The notes: a model not told the origin generated them from the sequence alone. A stretch of DNA of 44,370 nucleotides from Acidocella aminolytica 101 = DSM 11237 (GCF_900129125.1 NZ_FQVJ01000030.1:1-44370), one strand, 5' to 3'; counted from the first letter of the stretch, positions 7,846 to 17,045 are shown. Numbers and translations are program-made.

Positions 7846-8400
7846 CCTAGCGGCTAGAAGGCCAAGGTCTAGAACCTGATTACACACCTCCTGCACGGCG
7901 ATCAGCTTGTGTTTCGTGTCTACGGCAAGCTGGGTATTGTAGCCGACTCCCACCTTCGTCATGCGCGCCATGGCGCGAGCATCGGGATCGGGCAGTGATA
8001 TTTGGTCTTCGCCATTGCGGCCTAGTTCATACAACAGGGCCTGACGCCGTTCGCGTTTACCCTTGATTGCTGTGATCTTTTCGGCAAGCTTCCCGTCTCC
8101 ACGGCCAGAGCCGCCACTATTGCCGCCAACGCGCTCTTCCGCGGCGTCGCCGTCATCAAGACGCTTTATGTAACCGGCCAGCTTCTTGTCGGCCTCGCGG
8201 ATGAACTTCGACAGCGAGGCGCGGGGAAATTCTTCTCCTTGTTTTAACTGCCTTAATCCGTGCGCCATCGACGTCCAGCAGTTCCCGTCCAAACAGGTCC
8301 AACTCGCGGCATAGGAAGACGAACTCGCGGAATACCTACCCGGATGGCCAGCGACGGCAGGTAAGGACAAACGCTGCTGTAAGGTGGGGTATGGGCAGCG
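7846..8400 (-). pseudogene. IS1182-family transposase, internal remnant
   Basis: The frame contains SKFIREADKKLAGYIKRLDDGDAAE, EKITAIKGKRERRQALL, EDQISLPDPDARAMARM and KVGVGYNTQLAVDTKHKLI, a well-known central block of IS1182-type DDE transposases. Upstream, the family sequence ELDLFGRELLDVDGARIKAV appears in another frame, so a frameshift lies near 8245. The C-terminal catalytic region is missing after VLDLGLLA. Both ends are gone, leaving a relic of about 550 bases. Confidence 0.75.
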
Positions 8401-8446
8401 TCCCATTTGGAATGGATCATCCAATGCCTCAGGCTCCGAGAATCTA

Positions 8447-9199
8447 CTATGTTTCTTCTGCGCTGGAATCCTGACCTTTCAAGCTGTGCGTAGATGACGG
8501 AGGTGTATCCTTTTTCTTAAAAACAGCGCGATGGTTAGGCGGAGGCAACAATGTTATTAACCGAGCAATTACAATCGCGACATAAAATTGACCAGTAACG
8601 GCTTCGAATGCTGTTAGGATTCGAGCAAAAGGATTGACCGGCAAGATATCTCCGGATCCAAGAGTAGTTAAGGTCTGCAAGCTAAAATAGATCGCGGCAT
8701 TTGGATTTAGGGCGAGATGCGAATTGTTCGAAAAAGCCCCAGGATCGCCCGCGCTAATCAAAAGATATATATTAGACCAGATGCAACCGATAATTAGATA
8801 CCCAGCCATGGCAGCACTTATTGTTTCCAGGTTAACTTCGTCGGCTATCAGAGTTTTCCGACCGACAAGAAGCAACACGGTAAAGAGTAAGGCAGTCAGG
8901 AGAGCAGATGACACCCATGTGTAGTCAACAACTCCGAGCTCTGGCTGGCTTACCAGCCAGCCTAAAGCTAAGGCTAGGACAATGAAGAAAGTCGAACGCT
9001 TTTTTCTGGTATGATGAATTGTGCCAACGACGAGAAGGGCAACGGCAGGGGCCAATATAAAACTACTTCTATTCCACGCGTCCATAATGGGATTGATGGC
9101 GATAAGCATCACAATGGACGACAAAAACAAACTGGCTCGATGGGCATTAATCCAATGCAAAAGTCGCTTCCGGTAATGGTCTAATATCAGTGTCCTCAT
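8447..9199 (-). CDS. Potassium-channel-like membrane protein with GSGD filter
   Basis: From the ATG at 9199 the product is about 250 residues. An AAGGAG site sits six bases upstream, so this start is preferred over the in-frame ATG at 9307. Hydrophobic stretches at LFLSSIVMLIAI, FILAPAVALLVVGTI, FFIVLALALGWLV, SALLTALLFTVLLLVG, MAGYLIIGCIWSNIYLL and FEAVTGQFYVAIVIARLI suggest six membrane segments. Between the last two is a pore loop, YFSLQTLTTLGSGDILP, as in two-helix-pore ion channels. The selectivity filter reads TLGSGD instead of the usual T-x-GYGD. The inner-membrane channel role follows from the family; ion selectivity is uncertain because of the Tyr-to-Ser change. It has no ligand-binding domain. 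Confidence 0.75.
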   Translation of the reverse strand: MRTLILDHYRKRLLHWINAHRASLFLSSIVMLIAINPIMDAWNRSSFILAPAVALLVVGTIHHTRKKRSTFFIVLALALGWLVSQPELGVVDYTWVSSALLTALLFTVLLLVGRKTLIADEVNLETISAAMAGYLIIGCIWSNIYLLISAGDPGAFSNNSHLALNPNAAIYFSLQTLTTLGSGDILPVNPFARILTAFEAVTGQFYVAIVIARLITLLPPPNHRAVFKKKDTPPSSTHSLKGQDSSAEET

Positions 9200-9307
9200 G
9201 TAGTCTCCTTCCGCCGAAGCTGCTCGGCGCAGATGGTGTGGACGGGTGTCCTGAAGCATCCTCACCTGTTCCAGCAGGGGTACGAACACGCAAGTGTTTT
9301 TATGCAT

Positions 9308-9481
9308 GCTAGCCGTGAACAGATATAAGCCGCAGCGTAAAGGTCGTCCATCTACATCCTTTCAGCGGATCGCAAAGAGGGCTGGTGGTTTTGCGTGACA
9401 AGATGAAGAGTAGCCCGAAAAATCTATAATGAATGGCCGCTTACCTAATTTTTCGTTCCAGATCAGCCAGACTGTTCACGG
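9308..9481. other. Intergenic, nothing recognised
   Basis: No coding frame or RNA gene is supported between the channel gene and the resolvase relic. Confidence 0.3.
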
Positions 9482-9670
9482 GTCGAACTCACCCGTTCGG
9501 TTGGCCGCATGACCATCAAGGTGATCGTCGCCGTAACGGAGTTCGAGCAAGATCTGCTGACTGACCGCACATAAGCTAGAGTCCACTAAGCCAGAGCGAG
9601 CGGCAAGATGATCGGTTGGCCTTCATCTTTGACGAATGAACCAAAAGCTACCGTGAGTGCGAAGGCGGGG
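9482..9670 (+). pseudogene. Serine recombinase (resolvase/invertase) remnant
   Basis: One frame reads GRMTIKVIVAVTEFEQDLLTDRT then a stop; this matches the resolvase helix with A-x-FER-DLL-ERT. A second frame, from about 9597, reads ASGKMIGWPSSLTNEPKATVSAKAG, matching the GK-LGRP-SLT segment that leads into the C-terminal helix-turn-helix. Both the catalytic Ser domain and the final helix-turn-helix are missing, so this is a decayed central fragment, probably left by a transposon. Confidence 0.6.
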
Positions 9671-9886
9671 TATCAATTTCATCTCTGGTGTGGAAATATA
9701 TTGTTAACCGTCAAGCGATGGGGAGTGTCTTTGAATGAAGTATGCCCCATCAACGTATCACCCGGAGAATCTTATTTCCGAAATCGACTCTGTATTTTTC
9801 ACACATTTCGGATGTGGCTTGGTAAAGCGCTTGTACAGCATTGCGGTCTGTACCGGCCGGAAGATCAAATATGACGATTTCGATGA
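9671..9886. other. Intergenic, nothing recognised
   Basis: This short stretch lies between the resolvase relic and the tautomerase stop codon. The open frame continuing from the relic loses homology here. Confidence 0.25.
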
Positions 9887-10294
9887 TCATGATATTCGCT
9901 CCGGCTGAATGAAACGACGCTCCTCCTGCGTGACTCCTCCATAACCATAGGCTGAAGCTCTACAATCGATGACATGAATATTTGAGTGCGGGTGCAGATT
10001 GCCAATCATCTCAGACAGTAGAGCGAATGCCTGCCTGTGAAATGCCGCCTTTTCCGCCTTGGTGTTGGTTTCATCTGTGATTGTCACCTCAAGCTTAAAA
10101 GCGTTTTTACCAAGAGCAGAAAGTGACTGACCTCCAATAAACCAGTCCTCGTGGGGGAGATACCAAACTTGCACGGCAGTCCGCTCTAGCTCTTTTTTTA
10201 AGATTTGACAGGTAACTTCCGCGACTTTGGCCGCTAACTTTTCACTCAATTCGCGGTTTGGGTGACCTGCGACAGTCAGAATGATCCCGGGCAT
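9887..10294 (-). CDS. Tautomerase-superfamily (4-OT/MIF-like) protein
   Basis: From the ATG at 10294 the product is 135 residues and begins MPGIILTVAGHPNRELSEKLAAKVAEVT. After removal of Met, Pro1 would be the catalytic base typical of the tautomerase superfamily. A GAGGAG site lies six bases upstream, so this start is preferred over the longer frame from 10345. The length corresponds to fused double-domain or long 4-oxalocrotonate tautomerase-like members. The substrate is unknown. A LysR regulator is divergently encoded about 100 bases away and is the likely controller. Confidence 0.75.
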   Translation of the reverse strand: MPGIILTVAGHPNRELSEKLAAKVAEVTCQILKKELERTAVQVWYLPHEDWFIGGQSLSALGKNAFKLEVTITDETNTKAEKAAFHRQAFALLSEMIGNLHPHSNIHVIDCRASAYGYGGVTQEERRFIQPERIS

Positions 10295-10353
10295 GCTCGG
10301 CTCCTCAAGGTAATTGCCGACCCGGCTTGAAGGAAAACTTGCCATTTGAAAAG

Positions 10354-10388
10354 CCGGAAATTAAGGTGTCAGCCATCGGCATTTCCGG
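10354..10388. promoter_or_regulatory. Inverted repeat between tautomerase and lysR
   Basis: CCGGAAAT (10354-10361) is exactly mirrored by ATTTCCGG (10381-10388), with 19 bases between. The right arm abuts the lysR start. It is a candidate operator for autoregulation of lysR and control of the divergent tautomerase gene. Confidence 0.4.
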
Positions 10389-10391
10389 TTG

Positions 10392-11267
10392 ATGACTATG
10401 GCCCGCCCTTTTGACCTTGAACTTCTCAACACTCTCATCGCCGTCTCGGAAGCTGGAAGCATTTCGACAGCTGCACCTCGACTTGGGCGATCACAGTCGG
10501 CGATCAGCGAACAGATCAAGAAACTAGAAGAGATGTGTGGGCTTTCGCTTTTCATCCGAGGCAAAAATGGAGTGAAGCTGACGCCCGCGGGCGAGCGGCT
10601 AGCGGAGCACGGACGCCGACTCCTGGCCCTAAGTGACGCAGCCCACCGGGATCTCCATGGTCTGCAGCTTGAGGGCGATCTGCGATTTGCCATCACCGAC
10701 TATTTCCGCCCCTTAGCACTTCCAAGAATCCTTCGGCGAATCCGGGATCAATTTCCTAGGCTGCGTTTGCACGTTTCCATCCGCAAGAGCGCGCTGATCG
10801 AGCACGAAGACTCCACCGAAGATTTCGACATCGGCCTGTCAATGACCATCCTAGACACCGAAGCCAGGCGAAAAGAAGCCGCGCGACGCATCATTCTTCG
10901 AACTGAGCCATTATCGTGGGTTGCACACAAGGCTTTTCGCCTTCCGAATGACGGCGTGCTGCCACTCGTGGTGATGCCAGACTCGTGTTCTCTCCACCGC
11001 TTCACGGTCAGACGGTTAGACCAAAGCGGTGTTCAATACTCAGTGATGCACTCGGCCTCGGGCATTGCGGGCTTGCAACTGGCTCTGGCGGCTGGTCTTG
11101 GCGTGACATGCCTAAACGCTTCCGCCATCCCTGAGGATGCCGAACCTTACGGCGGCTCGACGCTGCCGGCATTACCACAGGTCGCCTTTACATTGGCGCC
11201 GCCACGAAACGGAGAGGCCGATGTCGTTTCTGGCGTACGAAAATTACTGATCGAACAAATGAGATAG
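10392..11267 (+). CDS. LysR-family transcriptional regulator
   Basis: The protein has about 291 residues. The N-terminal winged helix-turn-helix includes FDLELLNTLIAVSEAGSISTAA and LGRSQSAISEQIKKLEEMCG, then FIRGKNGVKLTPAGERLAEHGRRLL. A periplasmic-binding-like effector domain follows from about residue 90. ATGs at 10392 and 10398 are both possible starts. Divergent placement next to the tautomerase gene suggests it activates that gene in response to the tautomerase pathway's metabolite, which is unknown. Confidence 0.85.
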   Translation: MTMARPFDLELLNTLIAVSEAGSISTAAPRLGRSQSAISEQIKKLEEMCGLSLFIRGKNGVKLTPAGERLAEHGRRLLALSDAAHRDLHGLQLEGDLRFAITDYFRPLALPRILRRIRDQFPRLRLHVSIRKSALIEHEDSTEDFDIGLSMTILDTEARRKEAARRIILRTEPLSWVAHKAFRLPNDGVLPLVVMPDSCSLHRFTVRRLDQSGVQYSVMHSASGIAGLQLALAAGLGVTCLNASAIPEDAEPYGGSTLPALPQVAFTLAPPRNGEADVVSGVRKLLIEQMR

Positions 11268-11295
11268 GCTTGGCATACCGTCAATTAATTAAGAG

Positions 11296-11546
11296 GCGGC
11301 ACAATATGTGTTGCCGACGACGTTACTGGTCATTTTTGCAGGACCAGGGGGGGCGCGGGCACGGCGCCAATCTGCGGGGTAACGGTCCCGATACTGCTTC
11401 TGATCCTCGATCCACCGGGCTGCCAGCTGCGCCATAACCGCCTCGATCGCGGGTTATTGCGCGGCGATTAGCGGGCCAGCAACTGCAACGCATCTCGCTC
11501 CCGGCGCTGCGCCCGTGCGCAGATGGCGCGTTTACGCGATGTATCG
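11296..11546 (-). pseudogene. Decayed coding remnant
   Basis: A minus frame reads PAIEAVMAQLAARWIEDQKQYRDRY and continues to a TAA near 11296. Upstream the same frame carries stops near 11548, 11536 and 11463. The composition looks protein-like but I do not recognise the family. It may be the broken 3' part of the gene at 11547-11849. Confidence 0.3.
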
Positions 11547-11849
11547 TTAAACGGCTCGATACAATAGTCGGGCTTGAATCTTGTAGCCGGGCCTCCCCAT
11601 CAATGGGAAGCCGCTCCAAACGGCCAAGTTGTAATTCCCGTAGGCTTGTCCGACCAGACAATTCGACACACCCTGCAAATCTGCATGAACCACACTCTTG
11701 CTGCCCGCAGGCGCAGCAGCAGCGTTTTGTCTCACCTGTCGGAGATACGCCGAACTGGATGCATATGCGCGAGGCGGCAAGAAGATCTCGGTGATAATCG
11801 GGGCGCCGAGAAACAAGGCCAACCATCCGGGCCAACTTCGATGCGACAT
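11547..11849 (-). CDS. Small exported or membrane-anchored protein, unknown
   Basis: From the ATG at 11849, behind a strong AGGAGAGG ribosome-binding site seven bases upstream, 100 residues are encoded. MSHRSWPGWLALFLGAPIITE begins a hydrophobic N-terminus ending near PPRAYA, consistent with a signal anchor or signal peptide. The rest (SSSAYLRQVRQNAAAAPAGSK and onward) matches no family I know. It starts 38 bases after the stop of the phosphate-transporter pseudogene on the same strand and could be co-transcribed. The C-terminal third may be altered by decay. Confidence 0.4.
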   Translation of the reverse strand: MSHRSWPGWLALFLGAPIITEIFLPPRAYASSSAYLRQVRQNAAAAPAGSKSVVHADLQGVSNCLVGQAYGNYNLAVWSGFPLMGRPGYKIQARLLYRAV

Positions 11850-11887
11850 CGCGTCCTCTCCTGCTTGTCGCCTTTTATTCCCGTCGA

Positions 11888-12844
11888 CTATCCGGTGATC
11901 GCAACGATCGCCCACACTGAAAGGTAGGTGATGAAAAAACCGGCGGCAGGCCCGATCAGCCAGCCTCGAAGGATTCCGAAGACCTGTTTCGTCTGGATCG
12001 TCTGCCGCCCACGCGCGAGGCCAGTGCCAGCCATGGCGCCGATCAGTGCCTGATTCATCGAGGTGAAATAGCCGAAGCTCACCGCGACAAGCACCACCAA
12101 CGCCTGAACGGACTGCGCCGCCGTCGCCATCACGCGGTCCATCCGGACGACATCGAAGGCCACGCGTTCAAGCAGCGGCCGTCCCCAGGTCAAGACACCG
12201 AGGGCAAGTCCAAGTCCGCCGAGCACGCCCGAAAAGAGCGGCCCCGCCATGTGGATCGACAGGAACACGGCGGTCGCGTTCGAGACATCGTTGGCTCCCA
12301 TCGCGACGGACGCTACCGCGCCGACGATCACAAGCAGACGAGAGATGACCAGCGCCATGCCGTCGCCCTCGAACCGGCAAATGCGATCGAATGTCCGCGT
12401 CAGGACATAACCGAGGACGCAGGCGACCAGCGGTGCCATGATCCATAGGACGACAAGGACGAAGATGCTGCGCCAGCGGATGCCCAACCCTAGCTGCACC
12501 GCCGCCCCGATGAGGCAGAAGACCAGAATCTAGATTGTAGAGGTCGGTATTCGAAGCTGCGTGAAGAGGGTTGTAAGAAGGAAGGCGACAGCAATCACGG
12601 TAATTGCGCCGATCATGCCGAGTTGATCGGTCACGATGCCATGACCAACCTGCTCAAGGACACCGCGACTGAGGAAGCTGGCTCCGAGCAGCGTCATGAG
12701 CGCCATCAGAAGCAGGGCGGGCCGCAGCCTTATGCTTCCGGAGGCGTAAGGCATGCCCATGCAGGCGCCCGTATAGTGTGCGCCCATACTCCAGGCGAAA
12801 GCGAACGCGATGGCAGCGAGACTGAATGTGCTGATGGAGATCAC
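11888..12844 (-). pseudogene. pit: PiT-family phosphate transporter interrupted by one amber codon
   Basis: A GTG start at 12844, with AGGTAAC just upstream, opens a frame of about 318 codons encoding an inorganic phosphate transporter of the PiT type. Hydrophobic segments include FSLAAIAFAFAWSMGAHYTG, AITVIAVAFLLTTLF and LLVIVGAVASVAMGANDVSN. The family's paired GANDVSN signature is seen once and its N-terminal counterpart is degenerate. The only break is TAG at 12530-12532, in RIPTSTI-stop-ILVFCLIG, where the family normally has Gln (CAG). The same frame continues intact to the TGA at 11888. A single C-to-T transition explains the stop. The gene is either newly inactivated or read through. 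Confidence 0.75.
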
Positions 12845-12904
12845 GTTACCTGCCCTGCTTGAGACACAAGAAATTCGGCCCATCGTTTAATATCGGTACC
12901 TCGA

Positions 12905-13345
12905 TAATGACAACCGCTGAACCCGAATTCCACGACCTTCTGGGCGGCTTCATCCGGCTGCACATCCTCCACCGCACTGCCGCTGTTGAGATCAGCGCCG
13001 GGACGATAAAGGCGTTGGTAGCAGATCCGGCGGGCTTTCGAAGTGGCAGAGACTTTGCGGCCTGGCTGGGCCTGACGCCGAAATCGAACTCTTCCGGCGG
13101 CAAAGAATAGCTGGGGAGAATCTCCAAGTGCGGCAGCAAACAACTACGGACCTTACTTGTTGTCGGAGCCACATCGATCATCAAGCAGGCCCGACGCGGC
13201 TTGGCAGTAACAAATGGATCACCATGCTGCTGGCGCGACGGCCCTACAAGGCTGTTGCCGTGGCATTAGCCAATAAGATCGCACGCACGATTTGGACATT
13301 GCTCGTCAAAGGAGGAACATAATCGAGTGGAAGATCAGCAAAGCT
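12905..13345 (+). pseudogene. IS110-family transposase, 3' remnant
   Basis: The C-terminal transposase_20 region is spread over several frames. ISAGTIKALVADPAGFRSGRDFAAWLGLTPK is followed by GRISKCGSKQLRTLLVVGATS and then NKWITMLLARRPYKAVAVALANKIARTIW, with frameshifts near 13110 and 13205. The N-terminal RuvC-like DEDD domain is absent. It adjoins the start of the pit pseudogene and may have replaced its upstream region. Confidence 0.75.
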
Positions 13346-13421
13346 GCCGTTACCAACAAAGGCCGCACACAAAATAACGGCCATGCGGTCATTCAATGCC
13401 AGACCTGTCGCTCATTCCAAC

Positions 13422-14405
13422 TCATCGCGCACTAGGCTGCGGTTTTTTCTGGAAGCTTTCCCGATAGCGCACCGGCGTAATGCCGAGCCGTCGCTGGAAG
13501 GCGGCCCGCATCTGTTCAGGCGTGGTGAAGCCGCAATCGAAAGCTACCGCCTTCATCGCCCGGTCGGTCCCTTCAAGCAAGTTGCGCGCTTGATCGAGGC
13601 GAACGCTCTCGACGTAGTCATGCGGCGTTATGCTCAACTCCCTTATGAATATGCGCGCGATGCTGCGCGGACTGGTCCCCGCGATCTCAGCAAGCCGCTC
13701 GACTGAGAGCGGCTCGGCAAGATGCTCCAGGACGTAGGCTTGCACGCGGCCGATCGGCGTTTCCGGATCAGTGCGCGGCTGGAGCAGTGGGCTGAACTGC
13801 GATTGGCCGCCCTGACGCTGCGCCACCACCACCAGCCGCTTGGCACAGGCTAGTGCCAGTTCGGCGCCGAAATCCTCGCTCACCAGCGCAAGTGCGAGAT
13901 CGATCCCGGCCGTGACGCCCGCGGACGTCACCAACGCGCCGTCGCGGATGTAGATCCGGTCCAGCTCGATGTGTGACGCTGGGAACATAGCGGCGAGTTG
14001 ACCGGCATTCTGCCAGTGCGTCGTCGCTATCCGGCCGTCGAGCAAGCCGGCATGGCCGAGCGCGAAGGCGCCCGTGCAGATCGACCCGTAACGCGTCCCG
14101 CGCACCCCCCATTGCCGCAGCCACGACGACATCGCCTCATCCTCAGGAGCGTTCGGCAGCGCTGGACCGCCAGCGACCAGGACTGTGTGGAAGGGCCTGC
14201 ACGCCTGCGCGAATGTGACATGCGCCATCATCATCATGCCGTTCGACGCCCTCAGCGGTCCCGCCTCGGCGGCGATCAGATAGCAATCATAGCCATCCAC
14301 GGCGGGGATTCGCGCATTCGCCTCGGCGAAGACATCGAGCGGTCCCGCTACGTCGAGCGCCTGTACACCGTCATGGACAATCAAGGCGACGTTTTTCCTG
14401 CCCAA
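13422..14405 (-). CDS. GlxA-type regulator (DJ-1/PfpI domain plus AraC helix-turn-helix)
   Basis: This 327-residue cytoplasmic regulator has an N-terminal DJ-1/PfpI-like domain (about residues 1-185) and a C-terminal AraC DNA-binding domain (about 220-320). The first reads NVALIVHDGVQALDVAGPLDVF, and GSICTGAFALGHAGLLDG holds the nucleophile-elbow Cys position. The second has LAEIAGTSPRSIARIFI and FDCGFTTPEQMRAAFQRR. It opens with a TTG codon. It is divergent from the catalase-HD operon about 300 bases away and is the obvious candidate regulator of it; the inducer is unknown. Confidence 0.85.
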   Translation of the reverse strand: MGRKNVALIVHDGVQALDVAGPLDVFAEANARIPAVDGYDCYLIAAEAGPLRASNGMMMMAHVTFAQACRPFHTVLVAGGPALPNAPEDEAMSSWLRQWGVRGTRYGSICTGAFALGHAGLLDGRIATTHWQNAGQLAAMFPASHIELDRIYIRDGALVTSAGVTAGIDLALALVSEDFGAELALACAKRLVVVAQRQGGQSQFSPLLQPRTDPETPIGRVQAYVLEHLAEPLSVERLAEIAGTSPRSIARIFIRELSITPHDYVESVRLDQARNLLEGTDRAMKAVAFDCGFTTPEQMRAAFQRRLGITPVRYRESFQKKPQPSAR

Positions 14406-14709
14406 GGTTGCAGCTCTCCCATGCGCTCAACTCATTTCGCAATCTTCGCGATCAACACAACCCGCCGCGCGGACCCATCGGCAGCTTATCCACCAAGATT
14501 GGCAGGATATCAATGATTGTGATGTTTGCCGCCAATCTGAGGTGATGCGACAACGATCGGGCCAGGCGCAGGGATCATCCCCTTACCGAGACGCTGCTTC
14601 ATCCCCTGCGCCGGCACCGACTTCAACAACGGACGATTAGCGCGTCCACCGTTCGTGCGGGGCCCGTTCGCGGCAACCTGGCGTGCGACCGCAAGGCTGG
14701 AGAGCTACC

Positions 14710-16170
14710 ATGGCTGAAAACAGACGCTTTACCACCGCCGCCGGCGTTCCGGTGGCCAACAACACAGATATCATGACCGCGGGTCCCCGCGGTCCGGCAC
14801 TGCTTCAGGATGTCTGGTTGATTGAGAAGCTCGCGCATTTCGATCGCGAGGTTATCCCCGAGCGCCGGATGCACGCCAAGGGCTGGGGCGCCTACGGCAC
14901 CTTCACCGTCACCCACGACATCACCCGGTTCACACGCGCCAAGATCTTCTCGGAAGTTGGCAAGAAGACCGACCTGTTCACGCGCTTTTCGAGCGTGGCG
15001 GGCGAGCGCGGCGCCGCCGATGCCGAGCGCGACATCCGCGGCTTCGCGGTGAAATTCTACACCGAAGAGGGAAACTGGGATCTCGTCGGCAACAATACGC
15101 CGGTTTTCTTCTTCCGCGACCCGTTGCGCTTCCCGGACCTCAACCACGCGATCAAGCGCGATCCGCGCACAGGTCTGCGTTCGGCCGACAACAACTGGGA
15201 TTTCTGGTCGCTGCTGCCCGAGGCGCTGCACCAGGTGACGATCGTTATGTCCGAACGCGGCCTGCCGAAGAGCTTCCGGCATATGCACGGCTTCGGCAGC
15301 CACACCTTTTCGATGATCAACGCCGCCAATGAGCGCGTGTGGGTCAAATTTCACTTCCGCACCCAGCAGGGCATCCAGAACCTGACTGACGCGGAGGCCG
15401 GCGAGATCGTTAAGAATGATCGTGAAAGCCATGGCCGTGACCTGTTCACAGCGATCGAGTGTGGCAACTTCCCGAAGTGGACAATGTTCATTCAGGTGAT
15501 GACCGAGGAGCAAGCGAAGCATCACCGGCATAATCCGTTCGATCTTACCAAGGTGTGGCCAAGGGGCGCGTATCCGTTGATCGAGGTTGGCGAGTTCGAG
15601 TTGAACCGCAACCAGGAAAACTACTTCGCCGAGGTCGAGCAGTCGGCCTTCTCGCCGGCTAACGTCGTTCCTGGGATCGGCTTCTCGCCAGACAAGATGC
15701 TACAGGCGCGGCTGTTCTCCTATGCCGACGCGCAACGCTACCGCCTGGGCGTCAATTTCAACCACATCCCGGTCAACGCGCCCAAATGCCCGTTCCACTC
15801 TTACCACCGCGACGGCGCGATGCGGACCGACGGCAATCTGGGCGGCACCAGGACCTATTATCCCAACAGCGACGATCTCTGGGCTAACCAAGCCGCCTTC
15901 GCGGAGCCGCCAATGTCGGTCGATGGCGACGGCGCACGCTGGGATCATCGCGTCGATGATGATCACTGGGAGCAGCCGGGCAATCTGTTTCGCGCCATGA
16001 ATCCCGCGCAGCAAGAAGCGCTATTCGGCAACACCGCCCGCGCGATGGGCGATGCCGCAGATCACATCAAGCGACGCCACATCGAGAATTGCACCCGCGC
16101 CGACCCGGCCTACGGCGCCGGCGTCGCCGCTGCGCTCGGCCTCGCGCTGGTGGCCCAGGCTGACGAATAA
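14710..16170 (+). CDS. katA: Monofunctional heme catalase, small-subunit type
   Basis: The 486-residue product converts hydrogen peroxide to water and oxygen. Its length fits clade 3 small-subunit catalases. The catalytic His is in [16 protein letters not shown], the active-site Asn region is [19 protein letters not shown], and the proximal heme Tyr is in [17 protein letters not shown]. No signal peptide is seen, so it should be cytoplasmic. The ATG at 14710 has a GGAGAG site just upstream, so it is preferred over the GTG at 14683. The HD-domain gene follows after 23 bases, and both precede the hairpin at 16856-16887. Confidence 0.92.
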   Translation: MAENRRFTTAAGVPVANNTDIMTAGPRGPALLQDVWLIEKLAHFDREVIPERRMHAKGWGAYGTFTVTHDITRFTRAKIFSEVGKKTDLFTRFSSVAGERGAADAERDIRGFAVKFYTEEGNWDLVGNNTPVFFFRDPLRFPDLNHAIKRDPRTGLRSADNNWDFWSLLPEALHQVTIVMSERGLPKSFRHMHGFGSHTFSMINAANERVWVKFHFRTQQGIQNLTDAEAGEIVKNDRESHGRDLFTAIECGNFPKWTMFIQVMTEEQAKHHRHNPFDLTKVWPRGAYPLIEVGEFELNRNQENYFAEVEQSAFSPANVVPGIGFSPDKMLQARLFSYADAQRYRLGVNFNHIPVNAPKCPFHSYHRDGAMRTDGNLGGTRTYYPNSDDLWANQAAFAEPPMSVDGDGARWDHRVDDDHWEQPGNLFRAMNPAQQEALFGNTARAMGDAADHIKRRHIENCTRADPAYGAGVAAALGLALVAQADE

Positions 16171-16193
16171 ACTTTTCAACAGGAGTGAAGACC

Positions 16194-16853
16194 ATGACCG
16201 ATACCCTTCTGCACACCGCCGGGATCCACGGCATCAAAATTCCGGACAGCACGCTCGGCCACGCCATTACCGCGTTCATCCGCGACACCGAGACCGAACT
16301 GCTCTTCAACCATTCCAGCCGCGTCTACTTCTTCGGCGCACTCGCCGGCCAGCAGCGCAACCTGAGCTTTAACCACGAACTGCTTTATGCTGCGGCAATG
16401 TTTCACGATATCGGGCTGATGGAGCCGCACAGCAGCGAGCACCTGCGCTTCGAGGTCGACGGCGCCAACGCGGCGCGTGATTTCCTCAACAGCTACAACC
16501 TCGACCCTTCCGACATAGAGAAGGTCTGGACCGGTATCGCGCTGCACACCACGCCGGGTGTCCCAGAGTTCATGCACCCGGTGATCGCACTCACCACCGC
16601 CGGCGTCGAAATGGACGTGCTCGGCCTCACCTATGACAAATATGACGCGTCCGTCCGCGAGGCCATCGTGGCCGCATTTCCGCGCACGCCGAATTTCAAG
16701 GAAGACATCATCAATGCCTTCTATAACGGCATCAAGCACAAGCCCGATACGACCTTCGGTAATGTGAAGGCTGATGTGATCGCCGATAAGGAGCCACACT
16801 TTCACAAAGGCAACTTTTGCTCGGTAATCCGTCAATCTCGATGGAAGGCGTAA
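16194..16853 (+). CDS. HD-domain hydrolase (cyanamide-hydratase-like superfamily)
   Basis: The 219-residue protein has HD metal-ligand motifs: FNHSSRVYFFGAL for the first His, AAMFHDIGLM for the His-Asp pair, and WTGIALHTTPG for a later His. The spacing and the NHS-RV start resemble fungal cyanamide hydratases and related bacterial HD proteins. It is a metal-dependent hydrolase or hydratase of unknown substrate. An AGGAG site eight bases before the ATG supports this start. It is translationally close to the catalase gene, which hints at a shared stress or nitrile/cyanamide context, but this is inference. Confidence 0.75.
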   Translation: MTDTLLHTAGIHGIKIPDSTLGHAITAFIRDTETELLFNHSSRVYFFGALAGQQRNLSFNHELLYAAAMFHDIGLMEPHSSEHLRFEVDGANAARDFLNSYNLDPSDIEKVWTGIALHTTPGVPEFMHPVIALTTAGVEMDVLGLTYDKYDASVREAIVAAFPRTPNFKEDIINAFYNGIKHKPDTTFGNVKADVIADKEPHFHKGNFCSVIRQSRWKA

Positions 16854-16855
16854 GA

Positions 16856-16887
16856 TACGAGAGCCCGGAGAAAGCCGGGCTCTCGTA
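16856..16887. terminator. Perfect 13-bp hairpin after the catalase-HD operon
   Basis: TACGAGAGCCCGG (16856-16868) pairs perfectly with CCGGGCTCTCGTA (16875-16887) around the loop AGAAAG, three bases after the HD stop codon. No T-run follows, but the strength and position argue for a terminator or mRNA-stabilising stem. Confidence 0.75.
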
Positions 16888-17045
16888 CATCGACACGACG
16901 GCAGTTAGTCGCGCCGTTGCTTCCGAAGAACCCGCACGTCAGCAAAATCTTCCAACTTGGACGGTCACGCGGGTTGAAGGAGCGTCTACTTTCAAGATGG
17001 GGCATAGGGCCATTTATTGACGTCATGGACGCTGCCCAGGCAGCG
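16888..17045. other. Intergenic, nothing recognised
   Basis: No gene is supported between the hairpin and the likely left end of the IS5 remnant. Confidence 0.25.

Noticed and set aside
9608-9874. 88-codon plus frame starting MIGWPSS as an independent gene
   Set aside because: Its start is the continuation of a resolvase relic and the rest has no homology.
14623-15531. 302-codon minus frame opposite the catalase gene
   Set aside because: It is an antisense shadow of a clearly coding, GC-rich catalase gene.
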